This document shows positions 1 through 10,283 of a stretch of DNA of 32,191 bases, in pieces. The number at the start of each line of letters is the position of its first letter. The first letter of the stretch is position 1. Origin of the DNA: Isotricha intestinalis (lineage: Eukaryota > Ciliophora > Litostomatea > Vestibuliferida > Isotrichidae); the NCBI GenBank assembly GCA_023807065.1, contig JAJJLU010003771.1, positions 1 to 32,191 of the forward strand, read 5' to 3'. Made by a program: the position numbers and the translations under genes. The notes beneath the pieces were generated by a model. That model ran no database searches. It had not been told where the DNA came from and saw only the letters and a list, made by a program, of their open reading frames with translations.

Positions 1-92
<92 letters not shown>
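1..92. repeat. ATT trinucleotide microsatellite at the window edge
   Basis: About 30 uninterrupted ATT units run from the first base to position 92 and then degrade at an atcattatcac stretch. The repeat continues beyond the window. In the only frame that stays open into the downstream gene it would read as poly-Tyr (TAT). On the opposite strand it would be poly-Asn (AAT). It may be translated as the start of the SAM gene's visible part, or be intronic or upstream sequence. Confidence 0.9.
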
Positions 93-1155
93 CATTATCA
101 CATTAATACTAATAAAATAACTGAAGATGAAGATATTGTTAATATTAATAATAATGAAATATATAATAATTCAATTAAAAGAAATAATTCTTCTATTTTA
201 AATAAATCAAATAATTATGATTTAACTAATAATATTGATTTAAATATTAATAATAATATTAATAATGAAAGGATAAATTATCAAAAAATATTTTCTGATA
301 CAACATTAACAATTATACCTAAAGTAGAAATAAATGAAGATTTTATTTTTTTCTTTATTTTATATTGAAGTTCCTTCACAAATGATAAATGAAAACAATA
401 ATAATAATAATCAATTAAATAATTTTATGCCTGCTGAAACAAAATTAAAAATTTCTCTTCCTGATATTAGAAAAGTTCCTTATTTAAATACATCTAATAA
501 TCCAATTCCAATTCCAAATAAAGATAATAGTAATAATAAAACAAATAATTTATTTCAAGAAACAATTATTTCAAATCCTTTATTAGATTTTTTAAATAGT
601 ATAAATTTAAAGAAATATTATAAAAATTTATCTACAAATGGTTTTGATGATATAAATTTAATAATAGAACAAACAAAAGAAAATTTTTTAGGAATTACAA
701 ATGAAAATTTAAAAGAAGCAGGAATAATTAATCCTGGTGAAAGAGCAAAAATAATAATAAAAGTTCAAGAACTAGCAAACAATTTTTCTTATGAAATACC
801 AAAAGAAGTTTATTATACTTGTTTAGATTTAAAAAATTCAGATAAGGATATAAATATTATAAAATTAAATAAATGGTTAAAAAGTATGAATGTTGGAAAT
901 TTATTAAATAATTTTATTTCAAATGGTTATCATAGTTTAGAATTATTATTAATTCAAATTTATTCTAAAGACCCTTTAACTAATGAAAAATTAAGAGATG
1001 ATTTAGGAATTGATAAAATTGGTTTTAGACAAAGAATTATTAATAAATTAAAAGATGATGGAATAAAATTTCAAAAAAAATTAAAAAATAAAAATGTTTT
1101 AGTCATTGAACAAAATAAAAATAAAGAAATTTGTAATGAATGTAATATTTTCTAA
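3..1155 (+). CDS. Tandem SAM-domain protein, C-terminal part (5' end outside window)
   Basis: Two sterile alpha motif domains are recognisable. Counting from the ATG at 334, the first covers residues about 82-148 (LLDFLNSINLKKYYKNL to a GERAKIIIKVQEL helix) and the second about 176-243 (LNKWLKSMNVGNLLNNF to FRQRIINKLKDDG). SAM domains mediate protein-protein oligomerisation, often in ankyrin-SAM scaffolds. The ATG at 334 is probably not the true start: the frame from 117 to about 323 is open and coding-like (ITEDEDIV..., many Asn and acidic residues). It joins the SAM frame if a 16-nt GT-AG segment (324-339) is spliced out or one T of the T7 run near 346-352 is extra. The last four residues, CNIF, look like a CaaX prenylation box. 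The gene ends with TAA at 1153. The SAM call is strong; the joined model is inference. Confidence 0.75.
324..339 (+). other. Candidate 16-nt intron or frame switch in the SAM gene
   Basis: The segment gtagaaataaatgaag starts GT and ends AG. Removing it fuses the upstream open frame (ending ...IIPK) directly to the SAM frame. The alternative is a one-base overcall in the T7 run just downstream, which gives almost the same protein. A longer 47-nt GT-AG choice ending at 370 does not restore the frame. Confidence 0.35.
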
Positions 1156-1447
1156 TCTTTTTTTTTTGTGTTATTAATTTTTTATAATTGTTTTCAAATA
1201 ATAATAATATATTATTTATTAAAGAAAGCTATTTTTTGTTAATGTTATTTTTTTTAAATATTTTTTTTCAATAATTTATTAAATTAAATAAATATATATT
1301 AAAAATTATTAAATTTATTTTTTATATAATCATTTTTTTTAGATTTGAATTAATTGTAAATAAAAAAATAACTTAATTTAACCTTAAAAAAAGAAATATA
1401 TAAATCATAAAAATAAATAAATAAACAACTCTAAATATAAATTAAAT

Positions 1448-3532
1448 TTAAAAATTAGAAGGAGCAAATTTAGATTTTAATTTATTTGAGGTAGAATTTT
1501 GATTCCCTGAATTTTCTGTATTCCATCTTTGATTATTAGATCTTTTAAAATTCTTTGTGTTATCCATTCCTCCAATTAAAATTTGACTTATATTATCTTG
1601 TGAAACAATATTTGAAATAGCAGTATTATTCCCTCTAATATTTATTTCTTCATTTAATAATTTTTGAATATTTAAACTATTATTTACTTTAACAGTTCCT
1701 CTTCTTTTACTTTTAATATTATTTAAATTTTGAGGTTTTTTTTCTTCATCTTTTGAGTTAAATATTTTTATTTGATTTTCATTATCATTATTATCAGTAT
1801 TATTCTTATTATCTTTTTTATTTTTTGGTTTAAATTTTCTTATTGAAGGTGATTGTGATAAAGGAATTAAAAGTTGATTATTTTTTATTATTGGAGAATT
1901 ATTAATTGATAATCTTTTACTATTATTTATTAAAGAATTTTTCCTTTCATTATTTTTATCCTTTTTTTCACTAGTTTCATTTGAATGAAGAGAAAATTTT
2001 CCTTGAATACTTTTTAACATATTTATTTTTGCTTCTTTTGTTTCAACAATATTTTCTTTTTCAGCAAAAAATTTTTTAATTTTATTTTTTTCGATTTTTT
2101 CATTTTTCTTAATATTTCCTTCAACACTATTTTCAAAACTAATTTTAATTTCTTTAAGTCTTTGAATCATTTTTTCTTTTTTAAATTGAATGAAATTTTT
2201 TAAATTTTCTTTTAAAGTTTCATTTTTTTCAAATAAATTTTGAAAAATATTCGTATTAATAGTAATAAATTTTGCTTGTTGAGATTCACAAATTCCAGAA
2301 CAAAATAATTTATCATTAAAAATAAAATCATCCATTCCAAAAATTTCTCCTTCTTTAACATAAGAAATAACAACATCATTTTCTTTTTCATATTCTTCAT
2401 TTAAGAAATGTTTTTTATTTTCTAAATAATCAATATATTTATTAATATTTAAATAATTTAATTTAGGAATAAATAATTTAATTTCTCCTTCTCTTAAAAA
2501 ATAAATTTCATCACTTTGAAAACCACTTTTAAAAATAAAATCACCTTTATTTATATTTCTTTCGAAAAAAAAATGCCAATATTTTGTTAAAAATTCACTA
2601 TTATTAATATTTTTAAATAATTGAGTATTAAAAATAAAAGAAATAGAATCTTTTTTATTTTTTTGTTGAATATCTCTAATTAAACTTTTATAAACTTTTC
2701 TATTTAAAGTACCAAAAACAGAATTTTCTTTAACGTAAATAGAAGCAGTTCTTTTAGAATCATCATTAATTAAAGCTACTTCTCCAAATATATTACCTTC
2801 ACTTAATTCAACAACTTTAAAATAACCAACAATATTTATTTTATGATATTCGTTTTCTTTTTTTAATATCATATTTTTATTTATGTTTTTTTCACTTTCC
2901 ATATTTTCTATTATTTTATTTGTATTTATTTCATTTAAATAATTTTCGAAATTTGATGTATTTACTCTTATTGTACTATCATATATTTCAAATTCATTTC
3001 TATCTATTTTAAATATATTTATATTTTCATTATATGTTTTTTCTAATAAATATCTCTCATTACAATTATATAAAAATTTTAAATGATTTATATATTCTGT
3101 TTTATTCATTATAGCTTGAAAAGTTTTAGGAATTAAAACTATTAATAATCCTTTTAAAGTAAAATAAAATGTTTCTCCTATTTCTCCTATTTTCATTAAA
3201 AATGAATTTCCTTTATGTGTTTCTATTACTAATTCTTTTGCTATTTGAGATAGTATTTCTTCATCTTTTTTCTCATTTCCTGATTCTAGAATTGACATAA
3301 ATTTTTTTAAATTTTTTATATATGTTTTTATTATATATAATTCATGAGGAAGTCTCTGCTCTTTTGATAATATATTTTGAAGGCATTCTAATATTTCTTT
3401 TGAATGCACATATTTTTCTAGTTCTAATTGTTCTGTTTCTAATTCTTTTATTTTGTTATATATTTTTTCTATGTTTTTCAAACGTTTTTCTTCTCTTATT
3501 ATGAAACTTGAATGACGATTATTTAAGGACAT
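1448..3532 (-). CDS. Double cyclic-nucleotide-binding (CNB) domain protein, 694 aa
   Basis: Two CNB folds can be read. CNB-A spans roughly residues 80-290, with a phosphate-binding cassette at 249-266 (FGEVALINDDSKRTASIY) carrying the Glu and Arg that contact cyclic nucleotide in PKA-regulatory and CNG-type domains. A charged insert of about 100 residues lies between its early beta strands and the cassette. CNB-B starts near 326 (KGDFIFKSGFQSDEIYFLREGE); its cassette-like segment (GEIFGMDDFIFNDKLFCSG) lacks the Arg, so it may not bind nucleotide. There is no membrane segment or kinase domain. The last 200 residues are Ser/Asn/Lys-rich and disordered-looking. It is likely a soluble cAMP/cGMP-responsive scaffold or regulator; which ligand and partner cannot be read. 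It is divergently placed from the gene at 3742. A second gene of the same architecture lies at 22521. Confidence 0.8.
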   Translation of the reverse strand: MSLNNRHSSFIIREEKRLKNIEKIYNKIKELETEQLELEKYVHSKEILECLQNILSKEQRLPHELYIIKTYIKNLKKFMSILESGNEKKDEEILSQIAKELVIETHKGNSFLMKIGEIGETFYFTLKGLLIVLIPKTFQAIMNKTEYINHLKFLYNCNERYLLEKTYNENINIFKIDRNEFEIYDSTIRVNTSNFENYLNEINTNKIIENMESEKNINKNMILKKENEYHKINIVGYFKVVELSEGNIFGEVALINDDSKRTASIYVKENSVFGTLNRKVYKSLIRDIQQKNKKDSISFIFNTQLFKNINNSEFLTKYWHFFFERNINKGDFIFKSGFQSDEIYFLREGEIKLFIPKLNYLNINKYIDYLENKKHFLNEEYEKENDVVISYVKEGEIFGMDDFIFNDKLFCSGICESQQAKFITINTNIFQNLFEKNETLKENLKNFIQFKKEKMIQRLKEIKISFENSVEGNIKKNEKIEKNKIKKFFAEKENIVETKEAKINMLKSIQGKFSLHSNETSEKKDKNNERKNSLINNSKRLSINNSPIIKNNQLLIPLSQSPSIRKFKPKNKKDNKNNTDNNDNENQIKIFNSKDEEKKPQNLNNIKSKRRGTVKVNNSLNIQKLLNEEINIRGNNTAISNIVSQDNISQILIGGMDNTKNFKRSNNQRWNTENSGNQNSTSNKLKSKFAPSNF

Positions 3533-3741
3533 TATTATCTTTTTTTTATTACATTATTGAATATTACTTATTTTAATTAAATGGAAAGTATTTTTTTTTT
3601 TCTTATATGATATAATTTTTAATAATTTTTTAATCTTTTTCTTTTATTAAAAGTTAATATTATATATTAAAAATTATATAAAGTAATTTTATAATTTAGT
3701 ATTTTTATTCATTACAAAGTAAATTATAAACAATTAAAAAA
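3533..3741. promoter_or_regulatory. Divergent spacer, probable two-way promoter region
   Basis: These 209 bases separate the start codons of two divergent genes (1448-3532 on - and 3742 on +), so both 5' flanks must lie here. It is almost pure A/T with T runs on the left and an A-rich stretch before the ATG at 3742. I recognise no named motif. Confidence 0.4.
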
Positions 3742-6578
3742 ATGAAAAATTTAGTTTTCGAAAGAAATATTTTTAATAATAATTCTCCTTCAATAAAATT
3801 AAATAAAAAATTTCAATATTTATCTTCAAATAATATTTTTGATAATTATAATTTAAATAATCCAAATCAATCAATTACAAATAATATAAACAGAAAAACT
3901 CAAATTGAAGAATTTTATTCAAATCTTCCTTCAATTAATAAATTTAATATTAGAGAATTTGAATCATATTCAAATTCTTCAAGAACAAAAAAAAAAATAA
4001 ATTTATCTGAAAATTTAATTAAATTAAAAAGAATTAATGAAAAAATAAAAAAGATAAATAATGAAGAAGAAAAAATTTTACCTCCAATAAGTGATTTGAA
4101 AAAATTAATAGACAATCAAAATAATTTATATTATGATTTAAAAAAAACATTAAATTATATTCCAAATTCATATGAAGAAAGAAAAATAAAGAATTTAAAA
4201 CTAGTGAATAATAAAAAAAAAAATAAATCAAGAAATTATACTAATTTATATTCAGAAAGTGAATCTAATAATGACATTAATCAAGATTATTATAATGTAA
4301 TAATTAATAATATAAATATTATAAGGAATGATTTAAATCATCAAATTGATCATTTATATAAAAAATCAGAAGATAATTATGAAACTTTAAAGAAATTATT
4401 ACTGAAAAAACAAAATAATAATCAAAGACATATTTTCATGAAGAAAATATTTAAAACTGAAATAGAAGATGAAAGTAATAATAATAATATTAAAACAATT
4501 AAAAGTACTGAAAAGAAAAATGATAATATTAAAACAATCAAAAGTACTGAAAAGAAAAATAATAATATTAAAAGAAATAAAAGTACTGAAAGTAATAATA
4601 ATAATATTAAAAGAAATAAAAGTTCTGAAAGTAACAATAATAATATTAAAACAATTAAAAGTACTGAAAAAAAAAATAATAATATTAAAAGAATTAAAAG
4701 TTCTGAAAGTAATAATAATAATATTAAAAGAAATAAAAGTTCTGAAAGTAATAATAATAATATTAAAAGAAATAAAAGTTCTGAAAGTAATAATAATATT
4801 AAAAGAAATAAAAGTTCTGAAAAAAAAAATAATAATATTAAAAGAATTAAAAGTTCTGAAAGGAATAATAATAATTTAGAAAATAATAAAATTAAAAAAA
4901 TGAATAATTATAATAATAATGATAAATTTTATAGTGATAATAAATATGATAATAAAATAAAAAATACTTTAAATGATGAAGAAGAAAAAAAAAAAATAAA
5001 AGAAAATCAATTTTAAAAATATCAAAGAAATTAAATAAAATATTAAAGATAAAAAAATATAATAATAATAATGAAAAACTAAAATATAAAAAGAAAATAA
5101 ATTTAGATTTATATGAAAAAATGAGATTAGAAAATATAAAAACAATAAAAAAAATAGAAGAAAAATTATTTTTATTAAATTCTAAAAAGAAAATGAAACC
5201 AAAGAATAAATTTCGTTCATATGTTTATTTAGTAATTGCAGCAAGAAGAATATTAAATATAAAATATATAATTCATAAAGAAATAAAATATAATTGTATA
5301 ATATATTTTATCGAAAATTATTACGATATGGATTTAATATTAAAAAAATTAGTATTTTTTTCAATAAAAGATACTTTCGAAGATATAATATCAAATAAAA
5401 AAATAACTTTAGATTTAATATCGGAAAAAAAAAATAAAGAAGAAATATATTTAAACTTACAAAAGTATTTAGAAAAAATAATAAAAGGTTTAAATGATAA
5501 TTTCTTTGAAGGTTTAAATAAAAAAATGAAAAAATATTTATCAATTTTTATTACAAATTATTCTTATATTCCAAGTGAATTTTTCACTTTATTTGAATTA
5601 GTTAGATTTAAAACATCTTTAACTGGAGATTTAATAGATTTAAATCATAATCAAAGAATTATGATTTTAGGCTTTTATATTATTATTAAAATTATGATTA
5701 AAGATTTATTTTTAAAAATGCTTTTTCATCAAAATATAATTAATCAATTATCAAAAAAAATAAAATCTAATATTAAAATTATTAATAGTATTATTTATAG
5801 AGAATTAATTCATTTATTTATTAAAAATTGTGATATTAAAAGAAATAAAAATGACATTGAAACAATGATTGATACGCAAAATTTTATGAAAATTGAATTT
5901 CATAAAAAGGAATTTATAATTAATAAAAGATTAAAACATAGAAATTATTCAAAAGAAAGATTAAAAAGTTCAATGGGTGAATTAAAGAAAAAAGAAAAAT
6001 TAAATTATAATTTAAATTATAATATTTTTAAATATAAAAATAATAATTCTACTGAAAATGAAATAAATAATTCAAAAAGAAAAATAAAAAAATTAAAAAT
6101 AATAAGAAGAAGCAGTAACAAGAAAAAATCTAATTTAAAAATATCAAGTATTGAAGAATTTAAAATAAATCATAAACCTAAAAAAAGTATAAAAGATTTA
6201 GAATTAAAAGAATTAAATAATTTTGAAAAATTATCAATTAAAACTAATTCAAATATTGCTCATAGAAATAAAGGAACAATTACAAGAAAAAAAAGTCTTA
6301 CATTAAATAAAGATGATTTTAAAAATAAAAAAGAAGAATTTATAAAAGATTTCTCAGATGAAAATATAAAAGATATGGAAAATTTAATTGAAAATATGGA
6401 AACTTATGATGATGATATTGAAATTGAAGATGTATTATTTTTTGATAATGTTCTTTATGATAATATTGATTTAAAAGATTTTTATAAATTTGCAGAAAAA
6501 AATAGTTTTAATCCTCTTATTGGTTTAAAACAATTTTTAGAAAAAATTATTTCTGTCATTCAAGATAATTTCTCATAA
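3742..6578 (+). CDS. Large low-complexity protein split by an A12 frameshift, unrecognised family
   Basis: Two long open frames, 3742-5016 (424 aa) and 5121-6578 (485 aa), look like one gene of about 945 aa. The second frame is open well upstream of its ATG, back through the A12 run at 4985-4996, with coding-like composition. One extra A, or a -1 slip there, joins the frames exactly. The N-terminal half is Asn/Lys/Ser-rich and contains ten 13-residue repeats. The C-terminal half has a more ordered, probably helical segment (about 5200-5760, starting near RSYVYLVIAARRILNIKYII) that I do not recognise. It is followed by a basic stretch and an acidic tail (NMETYDDDIEIEDVLFFDN). No catalytic motif, signal peptide or clear membrane helix is visible. 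The frame break could be an assembly indel, programmed frameshifting or a true mutation. Confidence 0.6.
4489..4875 (+). repeat. 39-nt (13-residue) coding tandem repeat, about ten units
   Basis: Imperfect 39-nt units encode IK-(T/R)-(I/N)-K-S-(S/T)-E-(S/K/R)-(N/K)-(N/D)-N-N. Ten copies follow in register and one is a codon shorter. Typical units are IKRNKSSESNNNN and IKTIKSTEKKNNN. Each has a Lys-Ser-(Ser/Thr)-Glu core that could be phosphorylated. Variants alternate along the array, which suggests unit duplication with later divergence. Length changes are all whole codons. Confidence 0.9.
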
Positions 6579-6867
6579 ATTTTTTTTTATTGATATAATT
6601 ATTGTATATAAAAAAATTAGTTATTATTTTCTATTTAAATGTGAGCTTGTAATAAATATTTATTGTAATAAAAATTAGAAATATTTACTTATATAATATA
6701 TTCTATTTGATATTATAATAAAAATAATTACAAAGAAATTGTTTTTTTAGTTAAATAAATAAATTATTAAATTAATTTTTTTTATCTTTTTTTTCAATTA
6801 ATAAAACATTTAATATTTAATTCCATTATTCAACGTAATAAAGAATTAATAAATCCTTTAAAGTTAT
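6579..6867. other. Spacer with no recognised gene
   Basis: This is the 3' flank of the split gene and of the decayed gene on the other strand. It is A/T homopolymer-rich with stops in all frames. I see no RNA gene or clear hairpin terminator. Confidence 0.5.
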
Positions 6868-7754
6868 TTAAATATTTTCATTTTTTTTTGTTTTTCTTGA
6901 ATTTTGAGGTATAAAAATATTAAAGAAATTTTGAATATAAAATTTAAACATTTTTAAATATTCTTCATTATCATAATTATATTCAATTTGTTTTTTAATA
7001 TAATCTTCCATAGTTAAAGTTTTTTTTAATCGATATTTTTCAATTAAACATTTTTTTTTATTTTCATCTGAAATAAACATTTCATAAATATCATTAACTT
7101 TTAAATTAACAAAATTGTTGAAAACTTCATAATCATTAAAAAGTTTATTTATTAAATTACTATTTTTTATAATTATAACATTAACTTTTTTATCTTTATA
7201 ATCATCATATAAAATATGTAATAGTGAATAATCTTTTAATTTAAGGTTGAATATTATTTATAAATTATTAATATAATTACTATTTGCTATTTTTTTAAAT
7301 CTATCAATTTGTTTTTTATAGATTATTTAATATAATCATTACATAATCTAATAAGAATTTTAAAAAAATGATCTTTTACTCTTCTTAATATATTATCTCT
7401 CTTATATTTTGAATGAATATTAATATTTGTATAATTTGGCTCTTTTGGTAAATTCTTTTTTAGAATATTATTTAGATTTTCTTTTTTTTATTATTAATTT
7501 CAAAAACAGGAAACTTTTCTATTTTTTTTAACTTTGTTATATTATTAATTTCATTATAATCTTCAAATATCTCTTTATTTATAATATCATTAATTTCAAG
7601 AGCAAAGTCATAATTTATTAAAGAATACTCTTCATTTCCAGATATTATATGAAATAAATATTTTTTTTGGAAATGTCTTTTGATAACCATTCTCTTATAT
7701 TTTAAATTTTACTTTGTTTGGAAATTTATAAGGTAACTTAATTTCTTTTTTCAT
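6868..7754 (-). pseudogene. Decayed member of a DNI-(L/I)-R-R-(V/I)-K-x-H-F motif protein family
   Basis: Read on the minus strand, several frames together give one protein-like series. It starts at an ATG at 7754 (MKKEIKLPYKFPNK) and continues through MVIKRHFQKKYLFHIISGNE, then a Lys-rich link, HSKYKRDNILRRVKDHFF, RFKKIANSNYINNL and finally 6868-7080 (MFISDENKKKCLIEKY...). Breaks: a frame change near 7700 that a 19-nt GT-AG segment could remove; a frameshift at the A8 run near 7482-7489, fixed by one A; a TAA after NDYIK near 7326 with a frame change; and an in-frame TAA after YINNL near 7259. From memory, a DNI-x-R-K-(I/V)-K-x-H-F core followed by FKKI marks a large protein family of unknown function in several AT-rich protists. 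I could not check this. Two or more independent lesions make a pseudogene likelier than an intron-rich gene. Confidence 0.6.
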
Positions 7755-8267
7755 TATTTTAATTTTTTGAAAAATAATCAGAAATGATAACTATGAATAT
7801 ATCATGAATAAACACCAAATGAATTCATCAATTGAAATTACAATTAAAAAATTTAATAATTATTTATTTTCTTATTTAAATTCAACGGAATTTTTTGAAT
7901 TAATTATTATTGTTTTTATTTTTAATATATATTAGAAAAAATATTATTCTTTTTGTAAAAAAACCAATTTATATAATGAATATAACACTCATTATACAAA
8001 AAAATAATATTCCCTAATAAACAACTTAATTAATCTTATATTATTAATATTAATTAAAATTGAAAATAAACTAATAAATTTTTTTTATTTTGTAATTAAT
8101 TTAAATATAAAATAGAGTGATAAAATATTTTCTAATTATTTTTGTAATCGAATAAAAATATTAAATAATATTCCTAAATATATGACTTTAAATACAATAA
8201 ATACTTTTATATAACATCAATATCACTCTTTAAAACAATATATTAAGTATTATTAAAAAATTACTAA
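7755..8267. other. Spacer, nothing convincing
   Basis: This lies between the decayed gene and the 3' end of the membrane-protein gene. A 43-codon + strand ORF at 7804 (MNKHQMNSSIEITIKK...) has neutral composition and no recognisable feature. An 8-bp inverted repeat (7972-7979 with 7989-7996) is within chance for such AT-rich DNA. Confidence 0.45.
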
Positions 8268-9527
8268 TTAACCGAATAAATTCTCAAAATTGAAAGAATG
8301 AAGACTTGTCAAATCTTGATCTTTTTTTTTATTATCATCTAAATCTGGTAAAGGTAGATTACAATGAATAGATTCTTGATCAGAAGAATAAACATCCTCA
8401 GTAGAAATCAAAAGATTTTCTTTTTCTCCTCTTTCAGAAGTTTTAAAATTTGTATATTTATCTAATTCACAGAAATTACATATTATAACTTCACAAAAAA
8501 TACAAAATTGAATAAAAGAGACAATATTAAAAATATAATTATCAAATGTCCACTTTTCTTCATTTTTATTAAATAACTTCCCAATCAAATAAATTAATAA
8601 ATTTGATAATCCCTTTTCAATAACAATAAAAGATGGTCTTGTATCTTCAATAATTTTCAAATATAAATAATTTAAAAGACTTGATAATAAACAGTAGATA
8701 ATTAAATATTTTAAATCTCCTGTAAAAAAATTTGGTTTTTGTGTATAAGCTTTTATATTAAAAATAAAAACATTTTCATTTTTAAAAACATAATAAGCAA
8801 ATAATTCAAATAGTACAATAAATAATATTCCCATTATTCCTTGAGTAAATAAAATTAAATTCATATTCACAAAATTATTATAATTTAATTTTTTAGGAAT
8901 AGAAAAACTACATGCTTTTAAAAATTGTGAAAAAAGAGAAATAATAAAAGAGAAACCTATTGCACTTATATCATTAAAATTATTTGTGTCAATCTCAGTA
9001 TCTAAAATAATTTTAATTAAATTATAAATTAAAAAAATTATTCCTAATCCTAATGCAAATAAATGATGTCTATACATTTTAATATCTAAAAAAAAATTTT
9101 CAATAAAAAAATATGATATAAACTTTATAAATAATTGTGAATGAGCTATTAAAGTAAAATTAATATTTTTCATTTTTTGATTATAAAAATAATTATAATA
9201 ATATAAATACCCAAAAATATTTGATAAGGTACACCAACACATAACATTTAAAAACCAAATAAAAGAAATATTATATAATGAGAGTTGATGTAGTCTTTTG
9301 AAAGTAACAATTTTTCTTCTTTTTAAACCATTAGTTATATGTTTTTGATAGAAATATACAAAAAAAATTAATGATTCAGAAAAATATTTTAAATATAAAG
9401 GAATAATCACACCAGAGAAATAATGATTTAAAGGTAATTCTATGAAATATGTTGTTAATCTTGTTAGTGAAAGAAAGATTATATATTGAAAACTTTTTGG
9501 TTTATGAAACTCAAAGAAATAACACAT
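8268..9527 (-). CDS. Multi-pass membrane protein, possibly DMT/SLC35-like transporter
   Basis: This 419-residue protein has about nine or ten hydrophobic segments from residue 15 to 350 and a hydrophilic, Asp/Ser-rich C-terminal tail (YSSDQESIHCNLPLPDLDD). Length and segment number fit drug/metabolite-type carriers such as nucleotide-sugar transporters. The tail end of the membrane region (FIVIEKGLSNLLIYLIGKLF) resembles the last helices of that fold. No family signature is clear enough to name a substrate. There is no cleavable signal peptide. Its start is only 100 bases from the RAMP4 start on the other strand, so the two probably share a promoter region; RAMP4's ER role would fit a secretory-pathway membrane protein, but this is suggestive only. 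Gene call sure, function tentative. Confidence 0.7.
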   Translation of the reverse strand: MCYFFEFHKPKSFQYIIFLSLTRLTTYFIELPLNHYFSGVIIPLYLKYFSESLIFFVYFYQKHITNGLKRRKIVTFKRLHQLSLYNISFIWFLNVMCWCTLSNIFGYLYYYNYFYNQKMKNINFTLIAHSQLFIKFISYFFIENFFLDIKMYRHHLFALGLGIIFLIYNLIKIILDTEIDTNNFNDISAIGFSFIISLFSQFLKACSFSIPKKLNYNNFVNMNLILFTQGIMGILFIVLFELFAYYVFKNENVFIFNIKAYTQKPNFFTGDLKYLIIYCLLSSLLNYLYLKIIEDTRPSFIVIEKGLSNLLIYLIGKLFNKNEEKWTFDNYIFNIVSFIQFCIFCEVIICNFCELDKYTNFKTSERGEKENLLISTEDVYSSDQESIHCNLPLPDLDDNKKKDQDLTSLHSFNFENLFG

Positions 9528-9627
9528 ATTGTTTATTATTTTATTATAATTTTTTTATTATTTTAAAAAAAATATCATTTTAAAATGGTAAGAATTAATT
9601 TATTGAAAAATTTAGAACTCAAGAAAA
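9528..9627. promoter_or_regulatory. 100-base divergent promoter region
   Basis: Start codons of the membrane-protein gene (- strand, 9527) and RAMP4 (+ strand, 9628) are 100 bases apart, so promoters and 5' UTRs of both genes fit into this spacer. No named element is recognised. An A-rich stretch precedes the RAMP4 ATG. Confidence 0.45.
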
Positions 9628-9849
<222 letters not shown>

Positions 9850-10283
9850 TTATATTATAGTAATTAAATTAACTTTCTTTAAAATTTAAGCAATATTTTT
9901 TATTTATTAATTTAAAAAAAATTAAATAAATGTTTGAAGAATAAGAATATATTATAATTATAAATAATTTACATATTATTCCTTTGTAAAATTTTATTAG
10001 GAAAAACAAGATAATAATATAATAATTTTTAGAAAATAAATTTTTGAAATTATAATTCTAAAAATAGGAAAAGAATATTATATTAAGAAATAGAATTGAA
10101 ATAATATTTATATATTAAATATAGGATAATAAATGATATGAAAAATATTAATCTTAATTCCTTATTATTTAAAAGAACTTTTAATATTTTTAATGATATA
10201 ATAAAGAAAATAGTTATGTTAAAAATTAGATTAATGTCAATAAAAAAATACTATATTTCATTTAATTATTTTTAATTTTTTTA
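9850..10283. other. Spacer, nothing convincing
   Basis: This is 434 bases between RAMP4 and the DHHC gene, both on the + strand. A 46-codon + strand ORF starts at 10138 (MKNINLNSLLFKRTFN...) and ends just before the DHHC start. It has no recognisable feature and is probably chance. The region is otherwise A/T-rich and stop-dense. Confidence 0.45.

Noticed and set aside
4469..4879. 136-codon + strand ORF across the 39-nt repeat in another frame
   Set aside because: It is a shadow of the repeat; it exists only because units are multiples of three and A-rich. The main frame has the proper context on both sides.
7972..7996. 8-bp perfect inverted repeat (TATAATGA/TCATTATA), possible terminator or small RNA
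   Set aside because: Only one G-C pair in the stem; such repeats are expected by chance many times in DNA this AT-rich.
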